64,000 bases of DNA from Mytilus edulis (lineage: Eukaryota > Mollusca > Bivalvia > Mytilida > Mytilidae): assembly GCF_963676685.1 (NCBI RefSeq), contig NC_092354.1:72466178-72530177 (forward strand), in the 5' to 3' direction. Within the stretch, counting starts at the first letter, position 1. Each line of letters begins with the position of its first letter. The notes beneath the pieces were generated by a model. It made no database searches. It was given only the letters and a program-made list of their open reading frames with translations, and was not told the origin of the DNA. Shown here one piece after another: positions 12,965-24,200 of the stretch. Made by a program: the position numbers and the translations under genes.

Positions 12965-14161
12965 CTATTCACTGATGGTAACCAAAAAAGATACCAAAGA
13001 TACCAAAGGGACAGTCAAGGTCATAAATCGAAAAGAAACTGGCAACGCCATCGCTAAAAACCAAACTAAAAACAAACCGACAAATAACAGCACACAAGGC
13101 ACAACATAGAAATCTAAACAATAAACAAAACGAACCAAACCAAAACATTGGGGTGATCTCAGTTGCACCAGAAGGGTGAAAAGACCCTGCTCCGCATGTG
13201 GCAACCGTCGTATTGCACAAGATGTTACGAATCTGATAATTAGTATAACTCGGTAGTCACATTCGTGTAAAGGGAAGGGGGATTTGGTTACGACATAAGG
13301 AACATATTCAATATCATCTGTTAAACTGTTATTCCATAACGGTTTACCAACTCGTGATGGTGTCCGTAAAATGTATGAAGGGATAATCTCAACTTTACCA
13401 TTTGGAACTCTTGGTTTTATAGCTTCAGTTTTAGCAGCAAACCCTAGCTCTTTATCAAGGAAATCATGATAGGAAATATCTGCCCTGGAATATCGTATCA
13501 ATTGGGAGATATAACTTCGTATGCAGGCGCTGCTGTAATGTTGCTACATAGAAATGGAAATTAACAATTTGGAGGCTGAAATCATTTCTTTAGTTTTAAA
13601 GTTTTGTTTTCAACCGATCATTATCAATTTATAGATATAAGTCAAGATATGAGACATACTTAATCTTATCTGTTGTATCCTTTATTTCTAATTCGATGGG
13701 ATAGATTCGTTCAGCATAGACACCAAATTTTGAATTATTTAGCGATAAAACATCATCTATAAAGCGGAACGTAAAGTTAAAGGATATCGCTAACTTTTTA
13801 TCCTTCTTCCTAAGAAGTTTCTGTATGAAGTCAGTCTAACATTTCTTTATATGTTGTCATATTTGGGGAACGCTGAATACAAAAACAGAACAAAATAGGA
13901 GCACTTCCTAGAGGCCTGTTCATTTATCAATGTGAACCTATTTTTAAACGAGTAACAGAGATTTGAAGGAGTTAGCACTTTCCATAAACGTTTATACATG
14001 GACTTATTTGTTGTCACGACCCTGTCAACACGTAGGATATAAGTTTGAATTCCGTACTCAGCAGGTGCATCCGAGTCCAATCTTAATTGAATAGGAATGT
14101 CATTTTCCAAAGAAACTCTATGATTATCCACAAATAAAAACTGACGGTCACGAAATATCAT
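12965..14161 (-). pseudogene. Decayed Penelope-like reverse transcriptase fragment, copy 1
   Basis: Read on the minus strand, pieces in different frames give a reverse-transcriptase palm: a segment with FIDDVLSLNN (about 13740-13790; the xxDD catalytic motif), then YPIELEIKDTTD, then a block like NFHFYVAT...APAYEV, then a YSRA...YHDFLD block (about 13440-13500). The reading frame at 12965-13501 (178 codons) and the one at 13847-14161 (104 codons) are parts of it. Several stops and frameshifts separate the blocks. The 3' portion (about 13000-13250, minus) is a repeat also found at 27100-27345, 32056-32446 and 53690-53871. A Penelope-like retroelement is my best family guess; another retroelement with this RT type is possible. 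Confidence 0.6.
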
Positions 14162-16779
14162 ATGTGGCCTGAATCACTAACAAATTATACCATTTATTTT
14201 CATGGAATTTATTTTTCTAAACATTTTCTAAACACATGTACATGTACATTTACTTTTTTTAAATTTAGCTTAATTTCGAAGAAAAATATAATACTTGTGG
14301 GGAAAATATCTGGTAACAATTCATCTAACATTTGTTGGGTCCAAACATATGGAATTTAAAAATAAAACATGTTCCCAAACAGATTTCTTAAAATAATATT
14401 CGCCAGTAATTCTTATTAAAACTACAAAAAAATGTTTAATTTTGATTGTGAGGTTATAAAACATTTAGAACGTAATCATATTTGATCAAAATCAAAAATC
14501 GAAGATTAGAGCGAGACAATGAAAACCAATAAAATAGGTTCTCAGTTGAAGAAAATAAACCGTACATCTCTTTGCAGTAACAATTTGAGTCATACATCTA
14601 CACATATATCTTGGGTGTTTCAATGCACTATTTTTTTATTTGGTATTTCCAGAGAATATTTCGTACACTGAGGGGGCGGCTTTACACAGGAAAATTAAGG
14701 CCAGCATTTTATTGGTTAACTTTCAGTGATGATTATTTTCGTACATGCAATGAAATGTTGTTTATAGTAGAGGATACAACATTAATCAGTAAAATTTATC
14801 TATATTTGAAACAAAGATAAATCCTACAATTTTTTTTGAAAGGTGCATATTTAACCAAGACTTAAAGGGGAAATCAATGGTGCTATAACACCTTTAACGG
14901 CACATTTCGCATGCTGTCAGTTTTTTAGGTGGAGGGAGCCAGAGTGCCAGGAGAGAACAACGTTTTAAGAGGAAAAGTTGTCCACCTATTAGAAGCTCCC
15001 TATCGTTTAAAATTAAAAAAATATTTTTTTACGACAAACAGAAAAGTTTACAGTTTCTTGCAATAAATATGAAAATATCTGTAATTACACTTCATAGGGT
15101 CAAACACAATATAGGTTGCATTTCTGTAAATATTGACAATGCAATTTCCCATAGGAACTCCTTTTACGGCTAAAACTGTACCACTTTTACTGTGAAGTTT
15201 TGAAAAAAATCTTATCCTAGAATTGAAAGTTCATATGCACTTCAATTTTTTTCAAAGGCCAAAATATAGGGCTGTGCGGCATATTTTCAACGTTTATATG
15301 CCCTGAACTTCTCAGAGTTTAAACTAACACTTATTTTCTTTACTACCTCGAATAAAGGGTTACCATAGGTTTCAATATAAACGATATGCACATGTATATT
15401 TACTGGTAACATTCCCAAGTTATGTCTCTGTCAGATTAAACACAGAGAGCAAAAACTTGGAACCAGTATGTAAACAAAATTAATTTTCTATGCATATTAA
15501 GATCTCCCCAAAAGAGGCGTGGTTTGAGAAACAGCTGTATTTACTAAGTGCAACCTATAGGTCCATATTGGTAAAATGCAATAACGATCTTTATTTTGAA
15601 TAGAACTGTATCAGTGTAAACCAGATGCTTTGCTCTATTCTATATAACATATTTTTGAATATATTCTCACTTACTAAAATGAAAGTAAATTGAAACGTAG
15701 AAACAGTTTTACAGATTTTAATCAGTTTCGTTTCTCACTTAACTGTCTTTATAAACTTACATTTCGATTTACATCACATACCTTCAAATAAGACAATTTC
15801 TGACATTTGGTGTGAAAATTGTAAAAAGGAATTCTTATTAACATTAAGGGGGAGATTCTCTAAGTTTAAAATTCTAGACCACGACTAATAAAATGTTTTA
15901 TTTTTACCATACGCACTATATTGTTACAATCAACAACAAAAATGTGTACGATTTTAGAAGAATAACAAACAATGAGTCGCATGCACAGTATAGGATGTGA
16001 GTACAAAAAAAAAAGTAATTTACCGTAACAACTGATGGCAATAAAAATTCCAAAATATCTCAAGATTAATTTTCATTTGCTAAACATATGATATTATTAA
16101 CCCTTTTGGTGTGCCGCTTGGGAAATATGTGTCCCTTATTCTTTTTAGAATACTACAAGAGATTTCTAAAACAAATTACAAACTTTTACAACTTTAAAAA
16201 TAATTAGAATATTTATTCTAGGAATCTTGAAATTAAACAAAAATCAAGGTATAACGTAATGTCCATCAATGTATATATCTTATTTGGAAAAGCTTTAATT
16301 CATTTTTATTTATATATAAACAGCTAGATCATAAAGATTGCAATATTCGACTATTTTTGCAGATTTTCTATTTTGCAGGTAATGAAAAATGTTTAAAGGA
16401 AAAACATATGACACAAATTAAAACGTAAATATTCTGATATACTAATTTCTTGTAAATATCTAAAGGACATTAATGTTTACATTTTTTTTCTCGATTTTAG
16501 AATAAACGGGGCCACGAAGCAAGACTAACATATTAATTGTCAGATATGCTCCTGACACACGAATGTTTCTACAAAAATAATTAAAAGTAAATTATCTATA
16601 ATTCAAACCATGTGCGAATTTCAAAAGCGCAATTTTATACCAGTACTTAAAACCTTCCATCCTTTAAGGGTGGATTTTACATAGATAAATAAAATCGTAC
16701 AATGAGGATGTTAAATTTGATGTATGCCTTTTTGTGCTTTTTCGTTACATTTGTTGTTTTTATAGTGATTAAGATGATA
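14162..16779. other. AT-rich non-coding part of the left arm
   Basis: No gene was recognised. The segment 15780-16280 is conserved in inverted orientation at 24740-25230, including CCTTCAAATAAGACAATTTC and a 65-codon minus-strand frame whose partner is the 85-codon plus-strand frame at 24975-25232. Neither frame resembles a known family. The shared sequence is explained by the duplication. Confidence 0.5.
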
Positions 16780-17075
16780 ACACAATGTTGACTGCTGTAC
16801 CCCTATTTTCGACATTTTAACCTATTGTGTCTGTTTGTTTTGTTCACGCATCGTTGACAATATAATGGAATTTGATGCGACTGTCATACAAGTGAGAGGT
16901 TTAGCTAGCTATAAAACCAGGTTCAATCCACCATTTTTTCACAAGAAAATGTCTGTACCAAGTCAGGAATATGACAGTTGTTATCCATTCGTTTGATGTG
17001 TTTGAATTTTTGATTTTGCCATTTGATTGGGGACTTTCCTTTTTGAATTTTCCTCGGAGTTTTGTGATTTTACTT
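16780..17075 (+). repeat. Bivalve interspersed repeat (GTGAGAGGTTTAGCTAGC family)
   Basis: Contains GTGAGAGGTTTAGCTAGC, ACCAAGTCAGGAATATGACA and TTTTCCTCGGAGTTTTGTG in the order I recognise from an abundant repeat of mussel and other bivalve genomes and transcripts. Only one copy is present in the window, so support is from recognition alone. It lies inside the 3-kb block missing from the other duplication arm. Confidence 0.5.
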
Positions 17076-17247
17076 TTTAGAAATAATTTATTTGTTGAGT
17101 TATAGATCTTTGATAATAAATATTTTTTTAATTCATAAATGTAGATATTTACTAATTAGTTTTTGTTTTATGTTAACTTTGGTTTATACTCGATTGATAT
17201 TTTGGTCCGAATCTCATAAATCACATTGAATGATGTTAACCATTGTT

Positions 17248-18045
17248 TCAAAGTTCTTTATAAATGTACCTAATGATCGACAACTTCTCCGTAAATAGTT
17301 CTGCAGATGGACGTCTTGTGGGGTAACGGTTCCAACAACTTTTGATCAGGTTAATGATATTTTTGTCAACTGGTACCTCAACTGGCATATCCGGTGTGAC
17401 CCCTTGCTCGCCCACTTGCTTCATCATTTGTGTAAGATTCAAACTGTAAAAGGGTTCCTCCTCGAATACGACCTCAAAACTAATTAAAGACAAGGAAAAC
17501 ATATCAGCCATCTTTAAACTTTCGAGATTGAGGGATTCTCCTCTGAGGTTTTCTGGTGCTGCCTATTTAGGCATTCCCACGTTTTTTTGTCTGTGTATAT
17601 AAATTGAGGATCCTGTCTCGTTTTTCATCGTGCTGAGACCAAAGTCTGTGACTTTTGTTAGTATTGATTTCTCAGGACTATTATAATAATAGTATATGAG
17701 TACGTTTTGTGTTTTCATATCTCGATGAGCTATATGATTTGCATCCAGGTATTGAAGACCAGCGCTAATATGCTTAATTATTTTCATCTTTTCGTTCTCA
17801 GAAAATTCAATGTCAGTTTAAATATGACGAGCCCCAAACAGACTCATCTGCATGTACTCCATAACAATACAAAGATCATTCGGAACCATACAGGCACCAA
17901 GAAACTTTACTACATTCGTATTATCAAAAAAGAATAACCTCGTCGGTGAAATCTTGTCATTTGCGAGCTTATTCGTGCTGGACACGAAGTTTCGTTACCG
18001 CAATGACGGAACCCTTCTATTTATCAAGGAAAACATCACCAACAT
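17248..18045 (-). pseudogene. Broken protein kinase domain (TKL-like)
   Basis: Read on the minus strand, kinase landmarks appear in order without introns: a strand-3-like IAVTKLR with the ATP-anchoring lysine (about 18010), a helix-C-like stretch, hinge-region VMEYMQMSL (about 17850), catalytic loop HRDMKTQNVL (about 17715), metal-binding DFG (about 17640), an APE-like AAPENL (about 17555), and the C-lobe ending WNRYPTRRPSAELF (about 17305). It is broken by a stop after the hinge, a stop in the activation segment (after GMPK), and at least one frameshift upstream. The 5' end is cut by the repeat at 18045. The tyrosine-kinase-like/RIPK-type affinity is inferred from the C-lobe motif. Lack of introns suggests a processed copy or a single large exon. 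An 82-codon minus-strand frame at 18295-18543, on the far side of the repeat, could be its N-terminal continuation but matches no family I know. Confidence 0.75.
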
Positions 18046-18262
18046 GACAATGTAAAACAATTAAAACGAGAAACATGAGAAAACAAACGACCTTATGTAT
18101 GTACAAAAAATGAACGAAAAATAAATATTTAACACATAAACAAACGACAACCACTGAATTACAGGCTTCTGACTTGGGACAATGATACACACAGAATGTG
18201 GCGGGGTTAAACATTTTAGAGAGATCCAACCCTCTCCTGACTGGTACAAGTGAGGGATGTTA
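18045..18262 (-). repeat. Interspersed repeat R, partial copy
   Basis: Carries GACAATGTAAAACAATT, the AAACAAACGACAACCACTGA block and AATGTGGCGGGGTTAAACAT in the same order as 29940-30135 (minus) and the reverse of 44560-44700. It joins directly to the broken kinase and has replaced its upstream part. Confidence 0.75.
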
Positions 18263-19080
18263 AATTTTAAGTAGAAAAAAATAACCCAATTAAACTACTG
18301 AGATACATGTTTAGGGACATATTTAATCTTTAAACCTCTGTATACTTTACAAAGCTTAAGAACATATATGAAATACTGAGCTACAGTCGTCCAACTTGTT
18401 TTTTCACTTCTTACAAAGGAATGAATATATGGATGTTTTTCAAACTGCATACCTTGCTGAAATGGAATCCCATGGTTCGAAGACAAATATGTTATGATTC
18501 TTTCATTGACCTGAGTTTGCAAATTATCTGTAAAAACTGCCAAGGCAAATAGGAAATTGCTATATTGTCAATATAATACTTCCATGACTGTATCATGGTA
18601 TGATTAAGTAAGTATGGAATGGGTAGACACGGTATTTAAGCTCAAAATGAATTATGTTTTACTTACACATGTTACAGTACAGCAATGAAGAATATACTCA
18701 AAACAAACCCTTGTTGTTTAACAAGATAAGTAATATTTCAACAATTTTGTAAGAATTATATGTTGAAGTGTTCGTTTTTATTTAGAAGGTATGATAACAT
18801 TCAAAAACTATGGGTAAACCAAGTTAATTAAACAAAAAAAGATGTTTGGAAATGTAGATAAATCATTTTGTTTAAAAAAGATACCAGTAATAAAAAAAAC
18901 AGGCCGGAAAAGATGTACTAAATTTACCCAGTATATTATGCTGGTTCCAGGCGTTTTTATAATTATTACTAGTCGTCAGTATATTAACCTTTTCAATGAT
19001 GATTTTTTGTATATTTAATATGTATACTTGTTGTAACCCAGGGGTTCATCACATATAAAATGATTATGATTAGGCTGAAT

Positions 19081-19345
19081 ATAGGTTTTATAATACTGAA
19101 CAAGCAATGCATCTATGCCAATCCTATTATCACACAAAAAAATATATCGATGTAAACATGCATTGTGCCGAAAATAGGTTTTATCATACTGACTAAGCTA
19201 TGGATATGTGAGAATCATACTATCATACGCAAACATATCGATGAAAACATGTATTATGCTTAATACAGGTTTTATAATACTGACCAAGCAATGCATCTGT
19301 GGCAATCATACTACCATACGCAAACATGTCAAAGTTGAAATTCTT
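19081..19345. repeat. Three-copy tandem repeat, about 92 bp
   Basis: Units start at 19081, 19174 and 19265. Each begins with a form of ATAGGTTTTATAATACTGA and contains AAGC...AT, CAATCATACTACCATACG and AAACATG. A lone diverged unit is recognisable near 23262-23300. The end of the last unit is shared with the right duplication arm (24690-24735). Confidence 0.75.
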
Positions 19346-19665
19346 TTAAAAGGTAAACCATGCATCCCCTCATACAACTAAAACTACATTTTGTTCCTGT
19401 TATAAAGATAATTTGAACTATATGTACTATAAAACCTTAAGTGTATTTGCATGAAAATGGAAAAAAAGACGATAAAGTCGAATAAATTGGTTGTCCCGAG
19501 ATAACACAAAAACAAAATGCCCCTGTAAAAAGAATGACTGATCGGTGCCTTACATATGTATGAACTTGACGTTACTAGAATCAATTACTGAAGTCTGATT
19601 TGAAAATTATTAAGTCCAATTGTAATGTTAAAAACATAAACGATTTCGTTTGTCGGTTAACTCTA

Positions 19666-21319
19666 ACGTTGTTCACGATGTTCCTACAACACGACGTTAC
19701 ACCACCACGACGTCAAAAAGGGTTTTCTGAAACTTTTGACGTAGATTTATTCAATTTGAAAGTTTCAGTGCTTTTTTTAGTTGGTTGATTCTATATACAT
19801 GTATGTCTCTATTAGTTTTGTGATGTCTATTTACCATGAATTTATTTACCTCAAGTTGTGGAAATCGATTAAATAATGTTTACCACCTTAAAATGTTGTA
19901 TTGTCGTATGCAATGAACTTGAAGGAAGGAAAAAATGGGACAGAAGTATACGATTTTCAATAAATTAATTAAAACAAACTTTAATTGCAGGCTGCTAAAA
20001 TTTCATGGTGCATATCATTTGTCATTGAAAATTGTTCATATCTTGATTCAACCCTAATACAAATATACACTCTGTAAGTAAATAAAAACATATTTACGCT
20101 TGATTAATTTGAATTGAATTGTATTTAGCTTTACTCATAATTTGTTGAAATACAACCATTAATAAAAATTACTATAACCCAATCTTGAAAATTATTTTCC
20201 TAGTCATTTAAAGTTACTTGCTTCAGTTTTCTAACGTCTGATGTACATTTAAAATGTAGTAACCTTCTCCTGAATCCTCCGTAGCATACGGAGTTGCATT
20301 AATTACATGAAACTGTTTGTGTCGCTTTTTCCGATAAGTCTTTCAGTTACCTCCATTGCATGCACAACATGCATCGTTTTTATCTGACAGCCATCAAAAT
20401 GTGGTTTTTTTTCAAATTTCACTACACGATTAGTTTTAATTATCAGGAATATTCAAGTGGAACAAGTTAGCACATGTAACGTCGAAAAAAAGCGTTTTTT
20501 TAATTTTTCGACGTTTTTTGACGTTTGGACAAAATGGCTACCGTTTTGTAATGTTACGTAGCATTTTATTCATGTTAGACCTAAACATGCAGTTAATAAA
20601 AAAAAGAATTTAGACTTTATATACTTTTCGTGAATCTAACTTTTGTTTTGGTAAATTAAAAATTACTTATTGAAATATCAAGTCAAATACCAGAATTACT
20701 TGTTTGGACAAATGAAATATCAACTTGGACAAAATAGCCACCGGTTGAAAAACGAATGTGTAGAGATGGTTTTATAGAATCCACAATTTTTGAACTCACG
20801 ATCATGGAGGCAAATGTTTGTACTTTCGGTAGATGTTATAATTATCTCACATTTTTCAGACATTTTTAGCTATGTCTACTTATAAAACTATCTTTCAGCC
20901 GTTGAAACAACAAAAAACGTCGTTGGACATTTTCAAATTCCAGCTAAATACGCAGCCACCGAGTCATGACAAAGGCGAAAAAATGACGGATTCAATATAA
21001 CCAAGAACTGACACACTTCGTTGCTTCTGCTCCCAAGTTTCGGGAAGATTAAAGAATAAGAAATAGGATCACTATGCATAAGAGTTAAAACAGTTTTTCA
21101 AAAATGTAACGTTTTTCACATAGCTTTGTTGTTTTAATCCTCAAATATTCTAGATATTACTAAGCATATGACCAAGAGCTATAAGAACATAAAGGAAAAC
21201 ATATACTGAATTAGTTTTTATAGTGGTTAGTGTTTGTGTTTGTTTGTGTTTTGCGGAGGCAATTTTGAAGATTCTGTTTTAAATCCTAGGAGTTGTAGGA
21301 ACAGCATGCGTGACGTTAC
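19666..21319. mobile_element. 1.65-kb TIR insertion flanked by TA
   Basis: The right duplication arm reads GTTAACTCTATGTATGTCAG without interruption (reverse complement, around 24490). The left arm has 1.65 kb between GTTAACTCTA and TATGTATGTCAG. The ends are imperfect inverted repeats: ACGTTGTTCACGATGTTCC at the left and, inverted, AACGTCACGCATGCTGTTCC at the right, both continuing TACAAC. A TA dinucleotide flanks each end, which fits a Tc1/mariner-like TA target. No transposase frame is visible, so it is probably non-autonomous. The interior includes an inverted CGTCGAAAAA/TTTTTCGACG hairpin near 20480-20515. Confidence 0.65.
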
Positions 21320-21607
21320 TATGTATGTCAGCTCTGAATTTGATATAATTGTACACACTAATGTTTCTTCTAAAAATAGCCTGCCTTAATTTCCGTTTTT
21401 CCATTTTCTCTTTTTATTCTTTTTAAATTTTGTTCCATTTTCGCTATTCTGTTAACACCATTCAGACCCTCATACATAATTTGGTCCCGATTTTAATTGT
21501 TCATTTCAAATTTTATTAACTAATAGAAATTTGTCAATTTATGAATTTTCACTTAAAGTTATCTGTTAGCATCCATAACTCCTTTTCTTTTTCAGTCGTT
21601 TAGTTTA

Positions 21608-22800
21608 TCCAAACTTAAAAGCCTCAAGCACAAAAAATTTGAACATGACCTTATCAGGTTCATATGATACACACTGATGTCACTACTAAGAATAACTTCC
21701 TTATACATTTATACACTTACATAAAAGAAGTTGACACTCACACTTTAAAATTCTGGTCATACCATTTAGTCAGTTTCCTTTTACAATTATGATTTTTGTG
21801 ATGTTTCAACGAAACAGTTTAGTATTAGCATTACACAATTTGTCTATTTTCAGATATGATATGATAAAAATAGTAGCTTTTCCCTCAAAATATTTATATC
21901 TGATCATGCAATTTGTTCAATTTGCAATCATATTTGCGATGTTTTGAAAAGAGAAACACTGTAGAATAACCTTACTCAATTAATTTATTAATTCTTATTA
22001 ATTTTGTCTAAATTCAAATCATTAATTTTCATCTTAATTATTGGAAAATTTTAAAACTTATAATATGAGGGCATGAAGGACACAACAAAAGCTCAAGTAA
22101 TAATTGTTGCAACAGACACTTAGTCGAACATATACGCAGTATTGACGGGGTTTATATTAGTAAGTTCAAGGTTCTCTTCTTTGGTTGTATGAAAAATTAT
22201 AGTGAAGCAAGAAAGTAATTAATCACATGTTGAAATCAACTTTTAGATACAGAAAAACAATCAGACTTGTATTCATACATAGAAAATATGTTAAAGTTAA
22301 CAATTGCTTAATACTTCTATCGGGTAATTGATGCTGGCGAAGATGAAAAACAGAGCTCGTTACTGAATACTTGTTCGACATAGGCACTAACATTCTAAAA
22401 TGACGTCGATGTCACAACTTAAAGAAGAAGAAAGAAACTTCGCAAGATTTTTCTTGCTCAACTTTAAAGTATCACCAGATATATCGAGGCGATATTTTAA
22501 ACAGTATTTCCGTAAAACAACTTAGCTAAAAGCATTAACAGTACCTGTAAATGAGCTATGTCGCAGTGTTAACTAAAACTTTGCATACAACCGTGGCTCG
22601 TTATACAACATTTTGTATCATTTTAAATATTACAGATTGATGTCGTTCAATATGGTATATATTTGTATCGAAAGCACATTAAATCTAAAATTTATCTTAC
22701 AGTCGTATTTGTAACAACAATAAGTATAAGACAGGAATATCAACACATGTCACCTAACAGCTACTGATTTGGATTCGTTTTTGAGCATGAGAATAAAAAA
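21608..22800. other. Spacer of the inverted duplication, no gene recognised
   Basis: AT-rich DNA between the arms, with no coding sequence of recognisable family. Confidence 0.5.
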
Positions 22801-23015
22801 ATGCCTATCAACACATTATTTGCTAAAGATGTGAATTCACTTTTTATCGATCGGGGAAGTGTTTCTCCTATTTCACAACAAAGGTGGGAAGAAAGTTTTA
22901 ATATAGAAATTAGTGACGAAAAATGGAAAAATATGTATAGACTAACTTTTGAATGTCCTATAGAAAGCAAACTACAAGCTTTCCAATATAAGATACAAAT
23001 ACAAACACGTGTCAT
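22801..23015 (+). pseudogene. Short LINE remnant (C-terminal region)
   Basis: The plus-strand frame contains EKWKNMYRLTFECPIESKLQ followed by AFQYKIQ. This resembles the segment upstream of the C-terminal zinc-binding region of non-LTR retrotransposon ORF2 proteins (consensus like W..iY.l.f..ti..kl..fQyKil). It loses similarity after QTRVICQ. No other part of the element is visible nearby. Confidence 0.4.
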
Positions 23016-23889
23016 TTGTCAACAGATGGGGAGGGGGGTCTATGGAAGTTGTTTAATTAAATTTATTTTGAAAATGATTAGATTATAATGTACACCAAAG
23101 TATTCTTAAGACGTATCATATACTGAATATTCACATCACTAACATGTAAATTTTTACTATGTCTTATTCGCATAATATCAATAGTATAACAATGCCATAC
23201 ATGTCATTTCATTCACTTATGTCTGGTAAAAATGTATGTATGCATTGTAGTTTGCGGCTGTGTAATCATACTACTATACGTAAATAAATAGGTTTAAACA
23301 TGGTTGCTCTTGAAAATAAAACGTTGTATTCTAAACTGTCCCTATCCTCTCATAACATTCTGCCTTTTGGACCGTATATGTTTAGTTTTTTCTCCATAAA
23401 TTAAAAGACATAGAAATATAATTTTCTCTCTCGCTATCAATTCAACTTCTTCAAACCTTCACTTCCGTTCTTGTTACGATTAAATTGAACTTTTAATATC
23501 CTCTGACATGCATAAACCAGAAGTGTTCTATGAAAAAGTTATTGTATTTAAATAATCATCTTTATTATAACATGTTTTGAATGAGACGTTTGTAAAATGC
23601 CACAAAAATATACGACTACCCTTGAATTCATACAACTGAAGCAATGCTAGTGCCCTCTGTTAATCATGTCATCAAGGAAACCGTTTAGTACTACAACACG
23701 GAATACAACACAAAGTAAAAGTAAGTGTAAGAAAGATATATGACACAATGACAAGGTTTGTCGGATACCGCCAGTTAACTTTCTTGTCGTTGGTGTTTGA
23801 TAACCCAAAACTAAAGTGTTATAACCTTGCGTTACCCGTAAGTTGTCATTTGAAATCACCTTGACATACCTCTAAGTCGTCATTTGAGA

Positions 23890-24060
23890 TCACCTGGGCA
23901 CGCCCAAGCTGATCTCAAAAACCTTACCATAACAATCATAGACCACAATGAGGATTGGTCGAAGGTCGACAGAATCGCTCGGGAAAGATTTTGGATAAGA
24001 AAGTTAAGAACAGTTTCCCCAGAGGGCATAAATGAAAAAACATAGAATGAGTTATTCATT
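23890..24060 (+). pseudogene. Retroelement C-terminal fragment (Penelope-like endonuclease region)
   Basis: The plus strand encodes ADLKNLTITIIDHNEDWSKV followed by DRIARERFWIRKLRTVSPEG and INEK. The RERFWIRKLRT..P.GIN signature is what I know from the end of the GIY-YIG endonuclease region of Penelope-like elements and related retroelements. It lies 140 bp before the right duplication arm. Upstream, GTCATTTGA(A/G)ATCACC occurs twice about 40 bp apart. Confidence 0.5.
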
Positions 24061-24200
24061 TTCCTGTCATCACTTTTTTCGAACATTGTTTCCTACTATC
24101 ACTTGTTTCCAGTAACTTACGCTTTCGCACTGTATTTACAGTTTAAATTTAAAAAATCATACCAGTTTAGATTACAGGGCGGCTCCATTCATTTGGGATG

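Larger units (their letters stand above)
11721..21607 (+). repeat. Left arm of a large imperfect inverted duplication
   Basis: Read forward, this segment matches the reverse complement of 24201-27768 in the same order: the C1q 3' end and UTR (11721-11965), the reverse-transcriptase fragment (12965-14161), an AT-rich stretch including 15780-16280, then 19300-19665 and 21322-21607. The outer breakpoint is sharp and falls inside a C1q exon: homology begins at ACTTTGAACACGC (11721). The inner end is near the AGTCGTTTAGTTT motif. The arm is longer than its partner because it has gained insertions at about 11967-12612, 16285-19300 and 19666-21319. Identity looks moderate (many substitutions and small indels), so the duplication is old. 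Confidence 0.85.

Noticed and set aside
12965-13501. 178-codon minus-strand frame as a host membrane protein
   Set aside because: Its parts recur in other copies as decayed retroelement sequence, and the hydrophobic tail is the translated 3' repeat.
18295-18543. 82-codon minus-strand frame as an independent gene
   Set aside because: No family resemblance, no splice or promoter context; at best part of the broken kinase gene.
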